Part shown: positions 30,580 through 40,253 of the stretch, piece by piece | How positions within the stretch are numbered: the stretch's first letter is position 1 | How the letters are laid out: every line of letters begins with the position of its first letter | DNA from: Catenibacterium mitsuokai | GTDB taxonomy: Bacteria > Bacillota_I > Bacilli_A > Erysipelotrichales > Coprobacillaceae | Reading direction: 5' to 3' | Length of the DNA: 64,000 nt | NCBI RefSeq assembly: GCF_025148785.1 | Contig: NZ_CP102271.1 | Location: 152,001-216,000 of the forward strand | Notes under the pieces: model-generated | The model's database searches: none | What the model saw: the letters and a program-made list of their open reading frames with translations, nothing else | What the model was told of the DNA's origin: nothing | Translations under genes and position numbers: made by a program

Positions 30580-31413
30580 GTGCTATTAGGTGAATTACTT
30601 AAACATGCACATGATTTAATTGATGATCCACATACAAATATCCCTGAAAGACTCTATGAAGATCTCACAGGAGATGCTTATTATCAACTATTGTTGAAAA
30701 GGGAAGAGCCTGTTGAAGAGGCTCTTCTTATGCAATATAAGGACTATTTAAATAGATACCTTAAGGGTGAACCTTATCAGTATATTATTGGAAAAGAATA
30801 TTTCTATGGTAGAGAGTTTGATGTCAATCCAAGTGTTCTCATACCTCGCTATGAAACAGAAGAACTTGTAGAAAAGGTTCTATCTTATATAAAACCAGGA
30901 ATGGTTGTAGCAGATATAGGTACGGGTTCAGGCGCTATTGCAGTTACATTAGCCTGTGAGTCAAAGGCGGATCTATATGCAGTAGATATCTCTAAAGAGG
31001 CAATAGATACAGCATCTAAGAATGCGAAGAAGCATGAAGCTTCTGTCACATTCTTAGAAGGAGACTTATTACAACCTCTTATTGATCAAAATATTCGTGT
31101 AGATATTCTTGTCTCTAATCCTCCTTATATTGATTATGATGAAGTATTGGATCCAAGAGTGATAGATCATGAACCACATCTGGCTTTGTTTGCGGATGAT
31201 CATGGCTATGCATGTTATGAAAAGATATTTAAAGAAGCTCCTTCTGTATTAAAGGAGAAGGCGATTCTTGCATTTGAAATTGGATATAATCAAGGAGAAA
31301 GAATGAAACAGCTTGTTCCTCTCTATTTCCCGAATGATACATTTGAAGTCATCAAGGATATGAATGGAAAGGATAGAATGTTGTTCATCTATCATAACTA
31401 TGAAAATATTTGA
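30580..31413 (+). CDS. prmC: Release factor glutamine methyltransferase PrmC
   Basis: SAM-dependent N5-methylation of the GGQ glutamine of release factors. The SAM site is VADIGTGSGAIAV (near residue 107) and the catalytic NPPY is near residue 178 (SNPPYIDY). It starts with GTG immediately after the prfA stop, which suggests coupled translation and a low yield relative to RF1. Confidence 0.93.
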   Translation: MLLGELLKHAHDLIDDPHTNIPERLYEDLTGDAYYQLLLKREEPVEEALLMQYKDYLNRYLKGEPYQYIIGKEYFYGREFDVNPSVLIPRYETEELVEKVLSYIKPGMVVADIGTGSGAIAVTLACESKADLYAVDISKEAIDTASKNAKKHEASVTFLEGDLLQPLIDQNIRVDILVSNPPYIDYDEVLDPRVIDHEPHLALFADDHGYACYEKIFKEAPSVLKEKAILAFEIGYNQGERMKQLVPLYFPNDTFEVIKDMNGKDRMLFIYHNYENI

Positions 31414-31927
31414 AACAGACCGTCTCACAATTAGAACACTTGATGAAGGTGATATTGATCGTCTTGTAGAATATCGCAGTAAGAAGACTGTTTCTAAGTA
31501 TCAGTCTTGGAATAGATATACAAGAAGAGATGCAGTGAAACTCATCAAGAAGTGTAAAGAGACAGTGATAGATCATAAAAAGGGGTCTATGCAGTTTGGT
31601 ATTACAATCAAAGGAAGCCAGCATCTTATTGGTGATTTACATATAGAGATCATGGCACCTCATACATTCTCTATTGGTTATACGCTAGACGATGTTTTCT
31701 GGAATAATGGTTTTGGAACTGAAGCCGTACTTGGACTCTTAAGCTATATGTATGAAGAACATGGTTTCTTTAAATGTATTGCTTATATTTATAAACAGAA
31801 TGAAAAATCAAGACACCTATTAAAGAAGATAGGTTTTAAGAAGTTTGATGAATCTTTCTTCTATGGGGATGAAGGTTATGTTTTTGACCTCAGTAACTTA
31901 CAAAATATATATTTTGTGCTACAATAA
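31400..31927 (+). CDS. GNAT-family N-acetyltransferase
   Basis: Resembles the RimJ/RimL branch: it opens MKIFETDRLTIRTL, with GYTLDDVFWNNGFGTEAV as the acetyl-CoA region and NEKSRHLLKKIGFKK near the end. 175 residues from ATG 31400, which overlaps the prmC 3' end by 14 bases; the frame can extend to 31364, but the family N-terminus supports 31400. The acceptor is unknown; neighbouring prmC suggests translation-related modification, which is inference. Confidence 0.82.
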   Translation: MKIFETDRLTIRTLDEGDIDRLVEYRSKKTVSKYQSWNRYTRRDAVKLIKKCKETVIDHKKGSMQFGITIKGSQHLIGDLHIEIMAPHTFSIGYTLDDVFWNNGFGTEAVLGLLSYMYEEHGFFKCIAYIYKQNEKSRHLLKKIGFKKFDESFFYGDEGYVFDLSNLQNIYFVLQ

Positions 31928-31945
31928 CAGATACGAGGTGGAACT

Positions 31946-32518
31946 ATGATTAAAGAATATATTAAGAAGTATAGTAAAGCATCTATCATCACATCAGTGA
32001 TTATGATTGTTGCTTCAGTATTATTGATTGTTTTCCCGAAGACAATGTTGAATATTGTTGTTTATGTTATTTCAGGCGCATTATTTGTGGATGGTTTGAT
32101 TCATTTTGTGACTTACTTTGCATTAACTCATGAAATGCGTATCTTTTCTAATGATTTGTTAGAAGGTATTCTCGCATTACTGGCAGGTGTTTTTGTTGCA
32201 TTCAATGCGGATGCATTCATTGGTGCACTCACAATGATCATTGGATTATGGGTTGTCATTAAAGGTTTATTAAACTTACAGCTTTCATTCCAGTTGCAGC
32301 AGATCATTGAATTCAACTGGTTCTGGATCTTCTTATGTGCTGTATTAAGTGTTGTATTAGGCGTATTTATTATTGTACATCCTATCGATATGGCGATTGG
32401 ATTAACTATGGCTGAAGGTATTGTATTATTAGTCACCGAAGTATTGAGTCTTATTCAGACAATCTATGTCTTATATAAGCTCAATCATTCTAAAATGTCT
32501 AGATCATATATTAATTAA
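31946..32518 (+). CDS. DUF308/HdeD-like membrane protein
   Basis: 190 residues with about six hydrophobic helices arranged as repeated pairs, as in the HdeD/DUF308 family. Molecular function is unknown; the E. coli namesake is linked to acid resistance. GAGGTGG precedes the start and a terminator follows. It is probably transcribed with the preceding genes. Confidence 0.75.
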   Translation: MIKEYIKKYSKASIITSVIMIVASVLLIVFPKTMLNIVVYVISGALFVDGLIHFVTYFALTHEMRIFSNDLLEGILALLAGVFVAFNADAFIGALTMIIGLWVVIKGLLNLQLSFQLQQIIEFNWFWIFLCAVLSVVLGVFIIVHPIDMAIGLTMAEGIVLLVTEVLSLIQTIYVLYKLNHSKMSRSYIN

Positions 32519-32542
32519 AAAGTACCATTACGGTACTTTTTT
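32517..32542 (+). terminator. Terminator after DUF308 gene
   Basis: AAAAGTACC, loop ATTAC, GGTACTTTT, further T. Confidence 0.8.
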
Positions 32543-32557
32543 GATAAAGGAGAAAAC

Positions 32558-33775
32558 ATGCTGAATACATCATTATTAGACAAAAAAAAGAAATATCTCC
32601 TAGGTGTATCAGGTGGTCCTGATTCTATGGCACTTCTTGATATGATGCATGAATATTCAATCTGTGTGGCTCATGTGAATTACAATCTTCGAAATGATAC
32701 AGAAGAAGATTACAAGGTTGTTCATGATTACTGTAAAGCACATAATATTCCTTTTTACTATAAGGAATTTACACCAGATGATTATGTGAAAGGAAACTTC
32801 CAGACTGTCGCAAGAGATATGCGTTACGCTTTTTATCAAGAAGTATATAAAACGGAACAATGTGATGCATTATGCCTAGGACATCAGAAGGATGATGTGA
32901 TTGAAACTATTTATATGCACTTGGAACGTGACTCTCATCCTGATTATTTAGGTATCCAGGAAGTCTCTTGCCGCTTAGGTATGACTATTATTAGACCATT
33001 ACTTCATGTGACTAAACAAGATTTACGTGATTATTGTGATGATCATCATATTTTGTTTCATGATGATTATACGAATTTCCAGACAGAGTTTACTAGAGAC
33101 CGCATTCGTAATACGATCTTGAATCAGTATACCAATTCACAAAAAGAAGAACTCTTAAAAAAAGCAGAAGAATACAATCAAAAGCAGGTATTAAAGAAAG
33201 AAGAAGTAAGTAAATATCTCACTGAACCACTCGATTATACATTAGTACCAGAAGACCTTCTTTCGGATGTACTCTATGCTTTATTAAAGAAACATATAGA
33301 AGTATCTAAGATTTCTCATCATCTCATTGATGAAATCATCCATCAGATTCAATCCTCTAAACCTAATATTCAAATGCCTATTGGTGTTAATGAGGAGTTC
33401 ATAAAAGAATATAATAATGTATACATTCGTAAATCTATAAAACAATTAGATTATACGTATAGAATAGATCATAGACAGAACTTCGACTGTCCTTATTTCA
33501 AGATTCGAACACAAGGAGAAATGAATGATGGTATCCCTGTCAAAGATGAAGACTTTCCATTGACCATTCGAAACATAAGACCAGGAGATCGTATGGAAAC
33601 AGCAGGGGGCACTAAAAAGGTCTCTAGACTCTTTATTAATGCAAAAATACCCTCACCATTACGACATTATTGGCCAATTGTATTAGACTGTAAGGGAAAT
33701 ATTCTTTTGGTCCCTGGAATTGCGAAAAACAAGAAGTATTTGTCTATCAATCCAGATTTGTTTGTGATAAAATAA
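32558..33775 (+). CDS. tilS: tRNA(Ile)-lysidine synthase
   Basis: Makes lysidine at C34 of the AUA-reading tRNA(Ile). PP-loop GVSGGPDSMALLD at residues 17-29; N-terminal catalytic domain, then TilS substrate-binding and C-terminal domains (IRPGDRMETAGGTKKVSRLF). 405 residues, slightly short. First gene of tilS-hpt-ftsH-hslO, an order conserved in Firmicutes. Confidence 0.93.
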   Translation: MLNTSLLDKKKKYLLGVSGGPDSMALLDMMHEYSICVAHVNYNLRNDTEEDYKVVHDYCKAHNIPFYYKEFTPDDYVKGNFQTVARDMRYAFYQEVYKTEQCDALCLGHQKDDVIETIYMHLERDSHPDYLGIQEVSCRLGMTIIRPLLHVTKQDLRDYCDDHHILFHDDYTNFQTEFTRDRIRNTILNQYTNSQKEELLKKAEEYNQKQVLKKEEVSKYLTEPLDYTLVPEDLLSDVLYALLKKHIEVSKISHHLIDEIIHQIQSSKPNIQMPIGVNEEFIKEYNNVYIRKSIKQLDYTYRIDHRQNFDCPYFKIRTQGEMNDGIPVKDEDFPLTIRNIRPGDRMETAGGTKKVSRLFINAKIPSPLRHYWPIVLDCKGNILLVPGIAKNKKYLSINPDLFVIK

Positions 33776-33803
33776 CAACGACTATACTAGGAGGTACGGT
33801 TCA

Positions 33804-34334
33804 ATGCATAAGGACTTGAAAGAAATATTATTTACACAGGAACAGATTTCTGAACGCTGTAAAGAATTAGGCGCACAGATCTCAAAAGATTATGAAGGTA
33901 AGAAACTTCTTCTTATTGGTCTTTTAAAGGGGTCTATTCCATTCCTAGCAGAACTTTCTAAATATATTGAGGGCGATGTATATTTTGATTATATGTCAGT
34001 CAGCAGTTATAAAGGAACTGAATCTGGAACTATTCATATTAAGAAAGATGTTGATATTGACGTCAAAGGTATGGATGTACTTATCGTGGAAGACATCCTT
34101 GATACAGGTAAAACATTAGATACTGTTACACATATGTTGAAAGATCGTGGTACAGCATCTTGCGAAATCGTTACTATGCTTGATAAACAGGAAGCAAGAA
34201 AGTATCCTGTACAGGCTAAGTATGTTGGTTTCCCTGTACCAGAATTATTCGTGGTTGGTTATGGTCTTGATTTTGATCAGAGATTTAGAAACTTACCATA
34301 TATTGGTATCTTAAAAGAAGAATGTTACCAGTAA
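33804..34334 (+). CDS. hpt: Hypoxanthine phosphoribosyltransferase
   Basis: Purine salvage: converts hypoxanthine or guanine plus PRPP to IMP or GMP. The PRPP loop VLIVEDILDTGKTL (near residue 92) and the flexible-loop DYMSVSSYKG are standard. 176 residues. It lies between tilS and ftsH as in Bacillus. Confidence 0.95.
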   Translation: MHKDLKEILFTQEQISERCKELGAQISKDYEGKKLLLIGLLKGSIPFLAELSKYIEGDVYFDYMSVSSYKGTESGTIHIKKDVDIDVKGMDVLIVEDILDTGKTLDTVTHMLKDRGTASCEIVTMLDKQEARKYPVQAKYVGFPVPELFVVGYGLDFDQRFRNLPYIGILKEECYQ

Positions 34335-34344
34335 GGAGTTTATG

Positions 34345-36300
34345 ATGAAGAAGAATAACAAAACATTATTAAAAGCTATTCTTCCTTGGATCGTCGTATT
34401 ATTGCTGTTAAGTTCATTATTCCCATTCTTAATGAATAATGGCGGTAGTAAGGAATTGACTTATTCACAATTCATGACAGTAGTAAAAGATAAAAAGATA
34501 ACTAACGTGACTATTACACCTAATAGTTTTGTAACCAAGGTCGAAGGTAGCTACAAGAAGAACTCTAAGGGCGATAAAGTGAACTTTTCAACTATCGTTC
34601 CTAAGACAGACAAAGAATTAGATTCATTAACACAGATTCTTGAAGACAAGAATGTCAAGATTAAGGTCACTGATTCAGAAAGTGATAACATGATCTGGAA
34701 TATACTAGGTTCCATCCTTCCATATGTAATATTGTTTGGTGGTATGTTCTGGGTATTCAAGAACGTTAATGGTGCTGCAGGAGGCAACAATAAAGCCTTT
34801 GAATTTGGAAATTCTCGCGCTAAGCTAGAAAGAAATTCTAAGACTCGTTTTACAGATGTTGCAGGTGCTGATGAAGAAAAAGAAGAATTAACAGAACTTG
34901 TTGCATTCTTAAAGAACCCTAAGAAGTTTACTGAAATGGGTGCTAAAATTCCTAGAGGTGTTCTATTAGTAGGTCCTCCAGGTACAGGTAAAACATTATT
35001 AGCACGTGCTGTTGCAGGTGAAGCAAACGTTCCATTCTATTCTATTTCTGGTTCAGAATTCGTAGAAATGTTCGTTGGTGTTGGTGCTGGCCGTGTAAGA
35101 GATATGTTTAAGAAGGCTAAAGAAAATGCCCCTTGTATCATCTTTATTGATGAAATTGATGCCGTAGGTCGTCAGAGAGGTACTGGTGTTGGTGGTGGAC
35201 ACGATGAACGTGAACAGACATTAAACCAGTTACTTGTTGAAATGGATGGTTTTGAAGGCAACGAAGGTGTTATTATCCTTGCAGCCACTAACCGTGCAGA
35301 CGTACTTGACCCTGCATTATTACGTCCAGGACGTTTTGATAGACAGATCAGAGTATCTAACCCTGATAAGCGTGCAAGATCTCAGATCTTGAAGGTTCAT
35401 GCAAGAAATAAGCATTTTGCGCCAGATGTTGATTTTGATAACATTGCTCAGCGTACTCCTGGATTCTCAGGTGCAGAACTTGCGAACGTATTAAATGAAG
35501 CGGCATTACTTGCAGTAAGAAGCGGTCATCAGATGATCACATTAAGTGATGTCGATGAAGCAATTGATAGAGTTATTGGTGGTCCAGCTAAGAAGTCTAG
35601 AAAATATACTGAACATGAAAGAAAGCTTGTTGCTTATCATGAAACTGGACATGCGATTATTGGTTTGACATTAGAAGATGCCAACCAGGTACAGAAGGTT
35701 ACAATTGTACCACGTGGTGATGCAGGTGGATACAACTTGATGACTCCTAGAGAAGAAACTTACTTCTCAACTAAGAAACAGTTACTTGCAACTATTACAG
35801 GTTATATGGGCGGTCGTACAGCTGAAGAAATCTTCTTTGGTGATGTATCATCAGGTGCTCATAACGATATTGAACAGGCTACACGTATTGCTCGTATGAT
35901 GGTTACAGAACTTGGTATGAGTGAACTTGGCCCAATTAAGTATGATAGTGGTGATAATGCCGTATTCTTAGGTCGTGACTATTCACAGTTAAGTAATACA
36001 CATTCTGGTCAGATCGCATTTGAAATTGACCAGCAGGTACGTAAGATCATCGAGACAGCACATTCTCAGGCAACTGAAATCATCAACAATAATAAAGATA
36101 AAATGGATATTATTGCGAATGCATTGCTTGAACATGAAACATTGAATCATGAACAGATTCAGTCTTTATATAACACTGGTAAAATGCCAGAAACATATGA
36201 TGGAACAGAAGAACATGTTGAATCTAACGATGACAACAATAACACTCCTGAACCACCTAAGGCTGATCCAGAAGATGATTTACTAGATGAAATGAAATAA
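34345..36300 (+). CDS. ftsH: ATP-dependent zinc metalloprotease FtsH
   Basis: Membrane-anchored AAA protease for quality control. Two transmembrane helices flank a small extracytoplasmic domain (residues 10-30 and about 112-132). Walker A GPPGTGKT, Walker B IIFIDEID, the SRH region and the protease motif HETGH (near residue 432) are all intact. The C-terminal tail is acidic and rich in Asn/Asp. AAGGAG is better spaced for ATG 34345 than for 34342. A terminator overlaps the stop. Confidence 0.96.
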   Translation: MKKNNKTLLKAILPWIVVLLLLSSLFPFLMNNGGSKELTYSQFMTVVKDKKITNVTITPNSFVTKVEGSYKKNSKGDKVNFSTIVPKTDKELDSLTQILEDKNVKIKVTDSESDNMIWNILGSILPYVILFGGMFWVFKNVNGAAGGNNKAFEFGNSRAKLERNSKTRFTDVAGADEEKEELTELVAFLKNPKKFTEMGAKIPRGVLLVGPPGTGKTLLARAVAGEANVPFYSISGSEFVEMFVGVGAGRVRDMFKKAKENAPCIIFIDEIDAVGRQRGTGVGGGHDEREQTLNQLLVEMDGFEGNEGVIILAATNRADVLDPALLRPGRFDRQIRVSNPDKRARSQILKVHARNKHFAPDVDFDNIAQRTPGFSGAELANVLNEAALLAVRSGHQMITLSDVDEAIDRVIGGPAKKSRKYTEHERKLVAYHETGHAIIGLTLEDANQVQKVTIVPRGDAGGYNLMTPREETYFSTKKQLLATITGYMGGRTAEEIFFGDVSSGAHNDIEQATRIARMMVTELGMSELGPIKYDSGDNAVFLGRDYSQLSNTHSGQIAFEIDQQVRKIIETAHSQATEIINNNKDKMDIIANALLEHETLNHEQIQSLYNTGKMPETYDGTEEHVESNDDNNNTPEPPKADPEDDLLDEMK

Positions 36301-36322
36301 GCGCTTTGCGCTTATTTTCATT
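36295..36322 (+). terminator. Terminator after ftsH
   Basis: Perfect 10-base-pair stem AAATAAGCGC/GCGCTTATTT with a three-base loop, followed by T-rich sequence. It includes the ftsH stop codon. Confidence 0.75.
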
Positions 36323-36336
36323 TAGGAGGTAATAAA

Positions 36337-36429
36337 ATGCAACGTAGATTTATGGTAAGACTATTAGTAGGTATTATTGTTATTAGTATGATTTTGCCTC
36401 TAGTAAGCTATTTTGCGATAGGGAGATGA
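36337..36429 (+). CDS. Small hydrophobic membrane peptide, 30 residues
   Basis: An ATG preceded by TAGGAGG at ideal spacing (7 bases) opens a 30-codon frame: a basic start MQRRFMVR, then a single hydrophobic helix of about 19 residues ending at YFAIGR. It lies between the ftsH terminator and hslO, six bases before the hslO start, and its end supplies the hslO ribosome binding site. I recognise no family. The strong ribosome binding site and membrane-peptide composition argue it is translated; it could modulate FtsH or simply couple translation to hslO. Confidence 0.55.
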   Translation: MQRRFMVRLLVGIIVISMILPLVSYFAIGR

Positions 36430-36434
36430 GATAA

Positions 36435-37307
36435 ATGAAAGATTATTTAGTACGTGGACTCGTTAATTCAAAGAACTGTCGTGTTTTTGCCTGTACAACA
36501 ACTAACCTTACAAATGTTGCACAGCAGAATCATAACTTATGGCCTTGTGCAAGTGCTGCACTTGGACGTATGATGGCAGTCACTTTAATGATGGGTGCTA
36601 TGAATAAGAATAAAGAAAAGATGACAGTAGTCATCAACGGTGGTGGACCAATCGGTACAATGCTTTGTACAACAAATTCTGATGGTAAGATCAAAGGATT
36701 TGTATCTAATTCAGAAGTTCACTATACATACAATGATACAGGTAAGCTTGCAGTAGGCTTATGTGTGGGTAATCAGGGTACTATCCAGGTCACTCGTGAT
36801 ATGGGATTAAAGGAACCTATTACATCTAGTTCTCCATTACAGACTGGTGAAATTGGTGACGATTTCTCTTATTACTTCATGTTATCAGAACAGGTACCAT
36901 CAGTTGTTGCCGTAGGTGTTCTTGTAGAAGAAGACAATACTGTAAGAAGTGCAGGTGGTTATATTATTCAGTTATTACCAGAAGCAACTGAAGAAGATAT
37001 TGCGTATATTGAAGATAAGATCAAGAATACACCACCAGTATCACAGTTATTAGATGAAGGACATACTCCAGAAGAAATCTTAAAGATGATCTTTGAAGAT
37101 GTTGAAATCCTAGATACACAGGATTTATCATTTGAATGCGATTGTAGTAAAGAAAAGATGGAAGAAGCTTTATCTACTCTTCATACAAAAGATCTAGAAG
37201 ATATGATTAATGAAGATCATGGCTGTGAGATTACATGTCAGTTCTGTAATGCACATTATCAGTTCAGTGAAGATGAATTAAAGGAAATACTTAAAAAGCG
37301 CCAGTAA
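36435..37307 (+). CDS. hslO: Redox-regulated chaperone Hsp33
   Basis: A holdase activated by oxidation. The N-terminal substrate domain opens with DYLVRGLVNSKNCRVFA; the C-terminal zinc switch has four cysteines as CDC (FECDCSK) and CQFC. 290 residues. Follows ftsH, as in Bacillus. An IS3-family element sits immediately downstream. Confidence 0.94.
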   Translation: MKDYLVRGLVNSKNCRVFACTTTNLTNVAQQNHNLWPCASAALGRMMAVTLMMGAMNKNKEKMTVVINGGGPIGTMLCTTNSDGKIKGFVSNSEVHYTYNDTGKLAVGLCVGNQGTIQVTRDMGLKEPITSSSPLQTGEIGDDFSYYFMLSEQVPSVVAVGVLVEEDNTVRSAGGYIIQLLPEATEEDIAYIEDKIKNTPPVSQLLDEGHTPEEILKMIFEDVEILDTQDLSFECDCSKEKMEEALSTLHTKDLEDMINEDHGCEITCQFCNAHYQFSEDELKEILKKRQ

Positions 37308-37317
37308 ATGAACCGCC

Positions 37318-37334
37318 CCTGTCAAGTAGACAGG
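37318..37334. repeat. Small hairpin at left end of the IS
   Basis: CCTGTC, loop AAGTA, GACAGG, overlapping the left terminal repeat. It may also fold in the hslO transcript. Confidence 0.5.
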
Positions 37335-37358
37335 TGAAATAATTAAAAACATGTACCT

Positions 37359-37389
37359 ATGCCTGCCACTACGTGGCAGGCATATTTTT
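37359..37389. terminator. Terminator inside IS left end
   Basis: Eleven-base-pair stem ATGCCTGCCAC/GTGGCAGGCAT with loop TAC. A T-rich tract follows on the plus strand, so it can stop hslO readthrough; on the minus strand it lies just after the orfB stop. Confidence 0.8.
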
Positions 37390-38275
37390 ATGCATAATGT
37401 GCCGCCTTATATTTCTGTATCGCCTTGTTCTCAGGTATTGGATACTGAACTGGATTCTCATTGCACAATGCTTCACTTCTTACTTCATAAGGTGTTCTCA
37501 CACCAAATCTTCTTTGATATCTTTCATGACTGTAATATCTTATCCATTCTCTTATTGCCTCTTCTAATTCCTCTCTTGTTTCATATTTCTTGCCATAATG
37601 ATATATCTCACATTTAAGTATTCCCCAGAATCCTTCCATTGGTCCATTATCAATGCAGCAGTGAACTCTGGACATGCTCTGTTCCATGCCATTATCCTTA
37701 AGCATACGTACAAAGAATGGACTCGTATACTGGTAGCCACCATCACTATGAAATAGCGGATGTGCTCCTGGATTAGCTTCTACAGCTGATCTGAATGTAT
37801 TGAAGACAAGTTTATTATCATTATGGTCACTAATTGCATATCCTACTGGATATCTGTCATAAAGATCTAGTATCAGGCTTAGATATAGCTTATTTTCATT
37901 ATTCTTTCCATATTTGAACTCAGTGACATCTGTTACCCATTTTTCATTAGGTCTTGATGCATTAAAGTCTCTTTTAAGATTATTCTTGGCTGTATTGTTG
38001 CTTTTTCTGACTGTACAGCTTCTTCTTTTTGGTCTTATGATTGACTTGATGCCAAGTATTTTCATCGCCTTGTAGACCTGCTTGTCATTATAGTTCTTGT
38101 TTTCATCTCTGTTTATTCTATCTGTCATCATTCTGTAGCCAAGCGTATGATTGAATTTCTCATCATACTTTCTTATAAAGTCTGCCAGTTCCTCATTTTC
38201 AAGATCTCTTTCGCTCTTATTGCGTCTAAGCCATTTATAATAATTCGCCCTCTTTACACCTAATATCTCAAGCAT
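37388..38275 (-). CDS. IS3-family transposase OrfB (integrase core)
   Basis: DDE recombinase domain. The first Asp is in WVTDVTEF, the second in FHSDGGYQY, and the Glu follows in the C-terminal part (PMEGFWGILK). An N-terminal HTH_21 region precedes. In this family OrfB is mainly made as an OrfAB fusion by -1 frameshifting. The OrfB frame is open without stops back to the slippery site at 38382-38390, supporting that. The ATG at 38275 is only the first ATG in frame. Confidence 0.93.
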   Translation of the reverse strand: MLEILGVKRANYYKWLRRNKSERDLENEELADFIRKYDEKFNHTLGYRMMTDRINRDENKNYNDKQVYKAMKILGIKSIIRPKRRSCTVRKSNNTAKNNLKRDFNASRPNEKWVTDVTEFKYGKNNENKLYLSLILDLYDRYPVGYAISDHNDNKLVFNTFRSAVEANPGAHPLFHSDGGYQYTSPFFVRMLKDNGMEQSMSRVHCCIDNGPMEGFWGILKCEIYHYGKKYETREELEEAIREWIRYYSHERYQRRFGVRTPYEVRSEALCNENPVQYPIPENKAIQKYKAAHYA

Positions 38276-38286
38276 AGCTGATAGGC

Positions 38287-39039
38287 TTACCTCTTTGTCT
38301 TCTTCCTTAATTTCCTTGATTGACTGATATTCATTCTCGAATTTGCTTGTTCTGCATATCCTCTCCTCTCTATCTCCTCCACTTTTTTTAACAGTCTTAT
38401 CTCCAGATGAGCCCTCTCCAGCTCACGTTCCTTTTCTCTCAGCTGTTTCTTTAGAAGGCCGAGCTCATCTAGCTCTTCATCCTTTTTTCGGCGTCCACGT
38501 CTGTCTGATAATCCGTCTTCACCTTTTTCTTTGTACTTTCTGACCCAATTAAATACATTTGAATATGTTACATCAAACACTTTGCACGTTCCTGAATAAT
38601 CAAGATCGTGTTCCATGCAGTACTTTACTATCTCTATTCTTTCTTCTTTTGTAACTTTTCTGCACTTTGCCATATAGATTTCCTTACCTCCAGGAATATA
38701 ATCCTTTAATTCTATATGATCATTATATAACTTTACCCATGCAAGTACTGTACTATCTGAAGGAATATTATATTTTAGCGCAATATCTATCAGTGAACTT
38801 TCACCAGCAAGATATTCTTCTACAACCTTCCTTTTAAACTCTTTTGTATATGATTCATTTGCAGGTTTTTCATCAAATGCAGAATCACCATACGCTTTAA
38901 AGATTCTAATCCACTTTTTCACTGTGTTTTTACCAGCATTTATTTCTTTTGCTAGACTAATAACTGATTCACTGCCATCTAAGTACCTTCTACATATTTC
39001 AATTTTTTGTTGTTTAGAAAACTTGCTTTTTCTTCCCAT
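38287..39039 (-). CDS. IS3-family transposase OrfA (double HTH)
   Basis: Sequence-specific binding of the IS ends. Two or three helix-turn-helix modules (KQQKIEICRRYLDGSE..., TKEFKRKVVEEYLAGES..., TKEERIEIVKYCMEHD...) precede a leucine-rich coiled coil (LLKKQLREKERELERAHLEI). That length, 250 residues, is typical of the IS150 group. AGGAGG lies just before the start. Confidence 0.92.
   Translation of the reverse strand: MGRKSKFSKQQKIEICRRYLDGSESVISLAKEINAGKNTVKKWIRIFKAYGDSAFDEKPANESYTKEFKRKVVEEYLAGESSLIDIALKYNIPSDSTVLAWVKLYNDHIELKDYIPGGKEIYMAKCRKVTKEERIEIVKYCMEHDLDYSGTCKVFDVTYSNVFNWVRKYKEKGEDGLSDRRGRRKKDEELDELGLLKKQLREKERELERAHLEIRLLKKVEEIERRGYAEQANSRMNISQSRKLRKKTKR
38382..38390 (-). other. 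Programmed -1 frameshift site
   Basis: Seven A followed by G on the coding (minus) strand, in zero frame TTA-AAA-AAA-G, the classical IS3 slippery heptamer. A purine-rich GGAGGAG follows. Slipping back one base joins OrfA to the open OrfB frame. Confidence 0.85.
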
Positions 39040-39090
39040 AAGAAAAACCTCCTCAGCAAACAGTGCTTTTAATTATTTACACTGTCTACT

Positions 39091-39290
39091 GGGAGGTCAT
39101 CATATCAAAAATGGCGCTTTTTTCACACTGTCTGGTATTATACAAAGATCAGTTAACATATATTATGGAAGGGAATAGAATTGAATAATTGATCTTTTGA
39201 GAATTGTATGACAGTTCCTCCTTTCAATAACTAGTATAGAAGATAAATTTATAATAAATATCTATATATTATGGAGAAATATGTGCTGCA
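39091..39290. other. Gene-free stretch between IS and ferredoxin-type gene
   Basis: About 200 AT-rich bases after the IS right end. A second CACTGTCTGG-like sequence near 39123 partly resembles the IS terminus and might be a remnant. I see no gene. Confidence 0.4.
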
Positions 39291-40117
39291 TTAATGAAGT
39301 GCTTTGACTGGACATTCTTTTGTACATTCATAACAAAGAATACAGTCAGTGCCGTTTTTACGTTTACGTGACTCTTTATTCACTTCTACATTCATTGGGC
39401 ATACCTTTAAACACTTATTACAGTGCACACATTGACTTTCATCACAATGTACACGTAGGAGTGAATAATAACTCATAGGCTTAAGAAATACTGTAATAGG
39501 ACACAAATACTTGCAGAATGCACGATTATCTTTAAATATATAGGCAAGCGCAATACCCACAATATAGTAAAAGGCGTTGCCTAGAAGAAATAGATAGAAC
39601 ATGATTTTTTCTAGATGAGCGACTTTCATTAAGAATAATCCTGATACCAATGCAAGAGAACATACAAACATTACATAACGTAATATTCCAAGTTTCTTTA
39701 CTCTTGGTTTCTGTGGTCTTTTATAAGGTAAGAAGTCAAGGATCATAGCTGTCCAGCAGGCATAACCACACCATCCTCGACCAAATATAAGAGGTCCAAA
39801 GATTTTGCAATCGCATAGTGAATAGTAGCTGCTTCAAAAGTACCCAAAAACAAATAGTACCAGAAGCCTTCAATCTGCATATTTTCTTGAGAAATAATAC
39901 CTAAATACAACAACATATAACTGCCTACTGCCAATTGTACAAAATGTCTTGCATAGCTCTTTCCTGCAGTAAATAATGTGGTACCTAGGGCAAGACAAGT
40001 GCCTATATAGCTAAAGTTCAACATGTAAAATAAATTATCTTTAGTGAGCCATAAAGTAATCGCAATCATCTCAAATAATATAAACATGATTATAGAGAAA
40101 GTGTATTTTCTTTTCAT
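39291..40117 (-). pseudogene. Frameshifted NapH/YccM-like 4Fe-4S membrane protein
   Basis: Two frames together rebuild one polytopic ferredoxin-type protein of about 275 residues. The upstream part (start 40117 after GGGAGG) has four transmembrane segments and then runs into a stop. The downstream part carries FCKYLCP plus two ferredoxin clusters, CVHCNKCLKVCP and CILCYECTKECP. In the -1 frame the gap between them reads GPLIFGRGWCGYACWTAMILDF, with the diagnostic GRGWCG site split here for brevity as one motif. The break lies at an A run (minus strand, 39803-39806), and one added A restores the whole. Expected role: electron transfer to a membrane reductase. Confidence 0.8.
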
Positions 40118-40189
40118 CTTCATTCCTCCCTTATATTCATCTTAGAATGTATGAATAGTTTGTACAATTAGATTATGATAAAAAATAAA

Positions 40190-40220
40190 AAGAAGCAGGA
40201 AGGGAAGACCTGCTTCTTTT
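40190..40220. terminator. Orphan bidirectional terminator
   Basis: Ten-base-pair stem AAGAAGCAGG/CCTGCTTCTT with A and T tracts on both sides, between two divergent genes and not after any gene. Confidence 0.7.
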
Positions 40221-40253
40221 CGAAGGGAAATGAAAACGATATATATATTATTG

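Larger units (their letters stand above)
37325..39090 (-). mobile_element. IS3-family (IS150-type) insertion sequence
   Basis: About 1.77 kb with two overlapping-phase transposase genes on the minus strand. Terminal inverted repeats run from 37325 (AGTAGACAGGTGAAATAATT) and, inverted, to 39090 (AGTAGACAGTGTAAATAATT on the minus strand), about 24 bp with two or three mismatches. The true outer tips may lie a few bases further out. Both genes are open, so it looks recently active. No target duplication could be fixed with confidence. Confidence 0.9.

Noticed and set aside
37351-37617. Plus-strand open frames over the IS
   Set aside because: They are antisense shadows of the transposase orfB.
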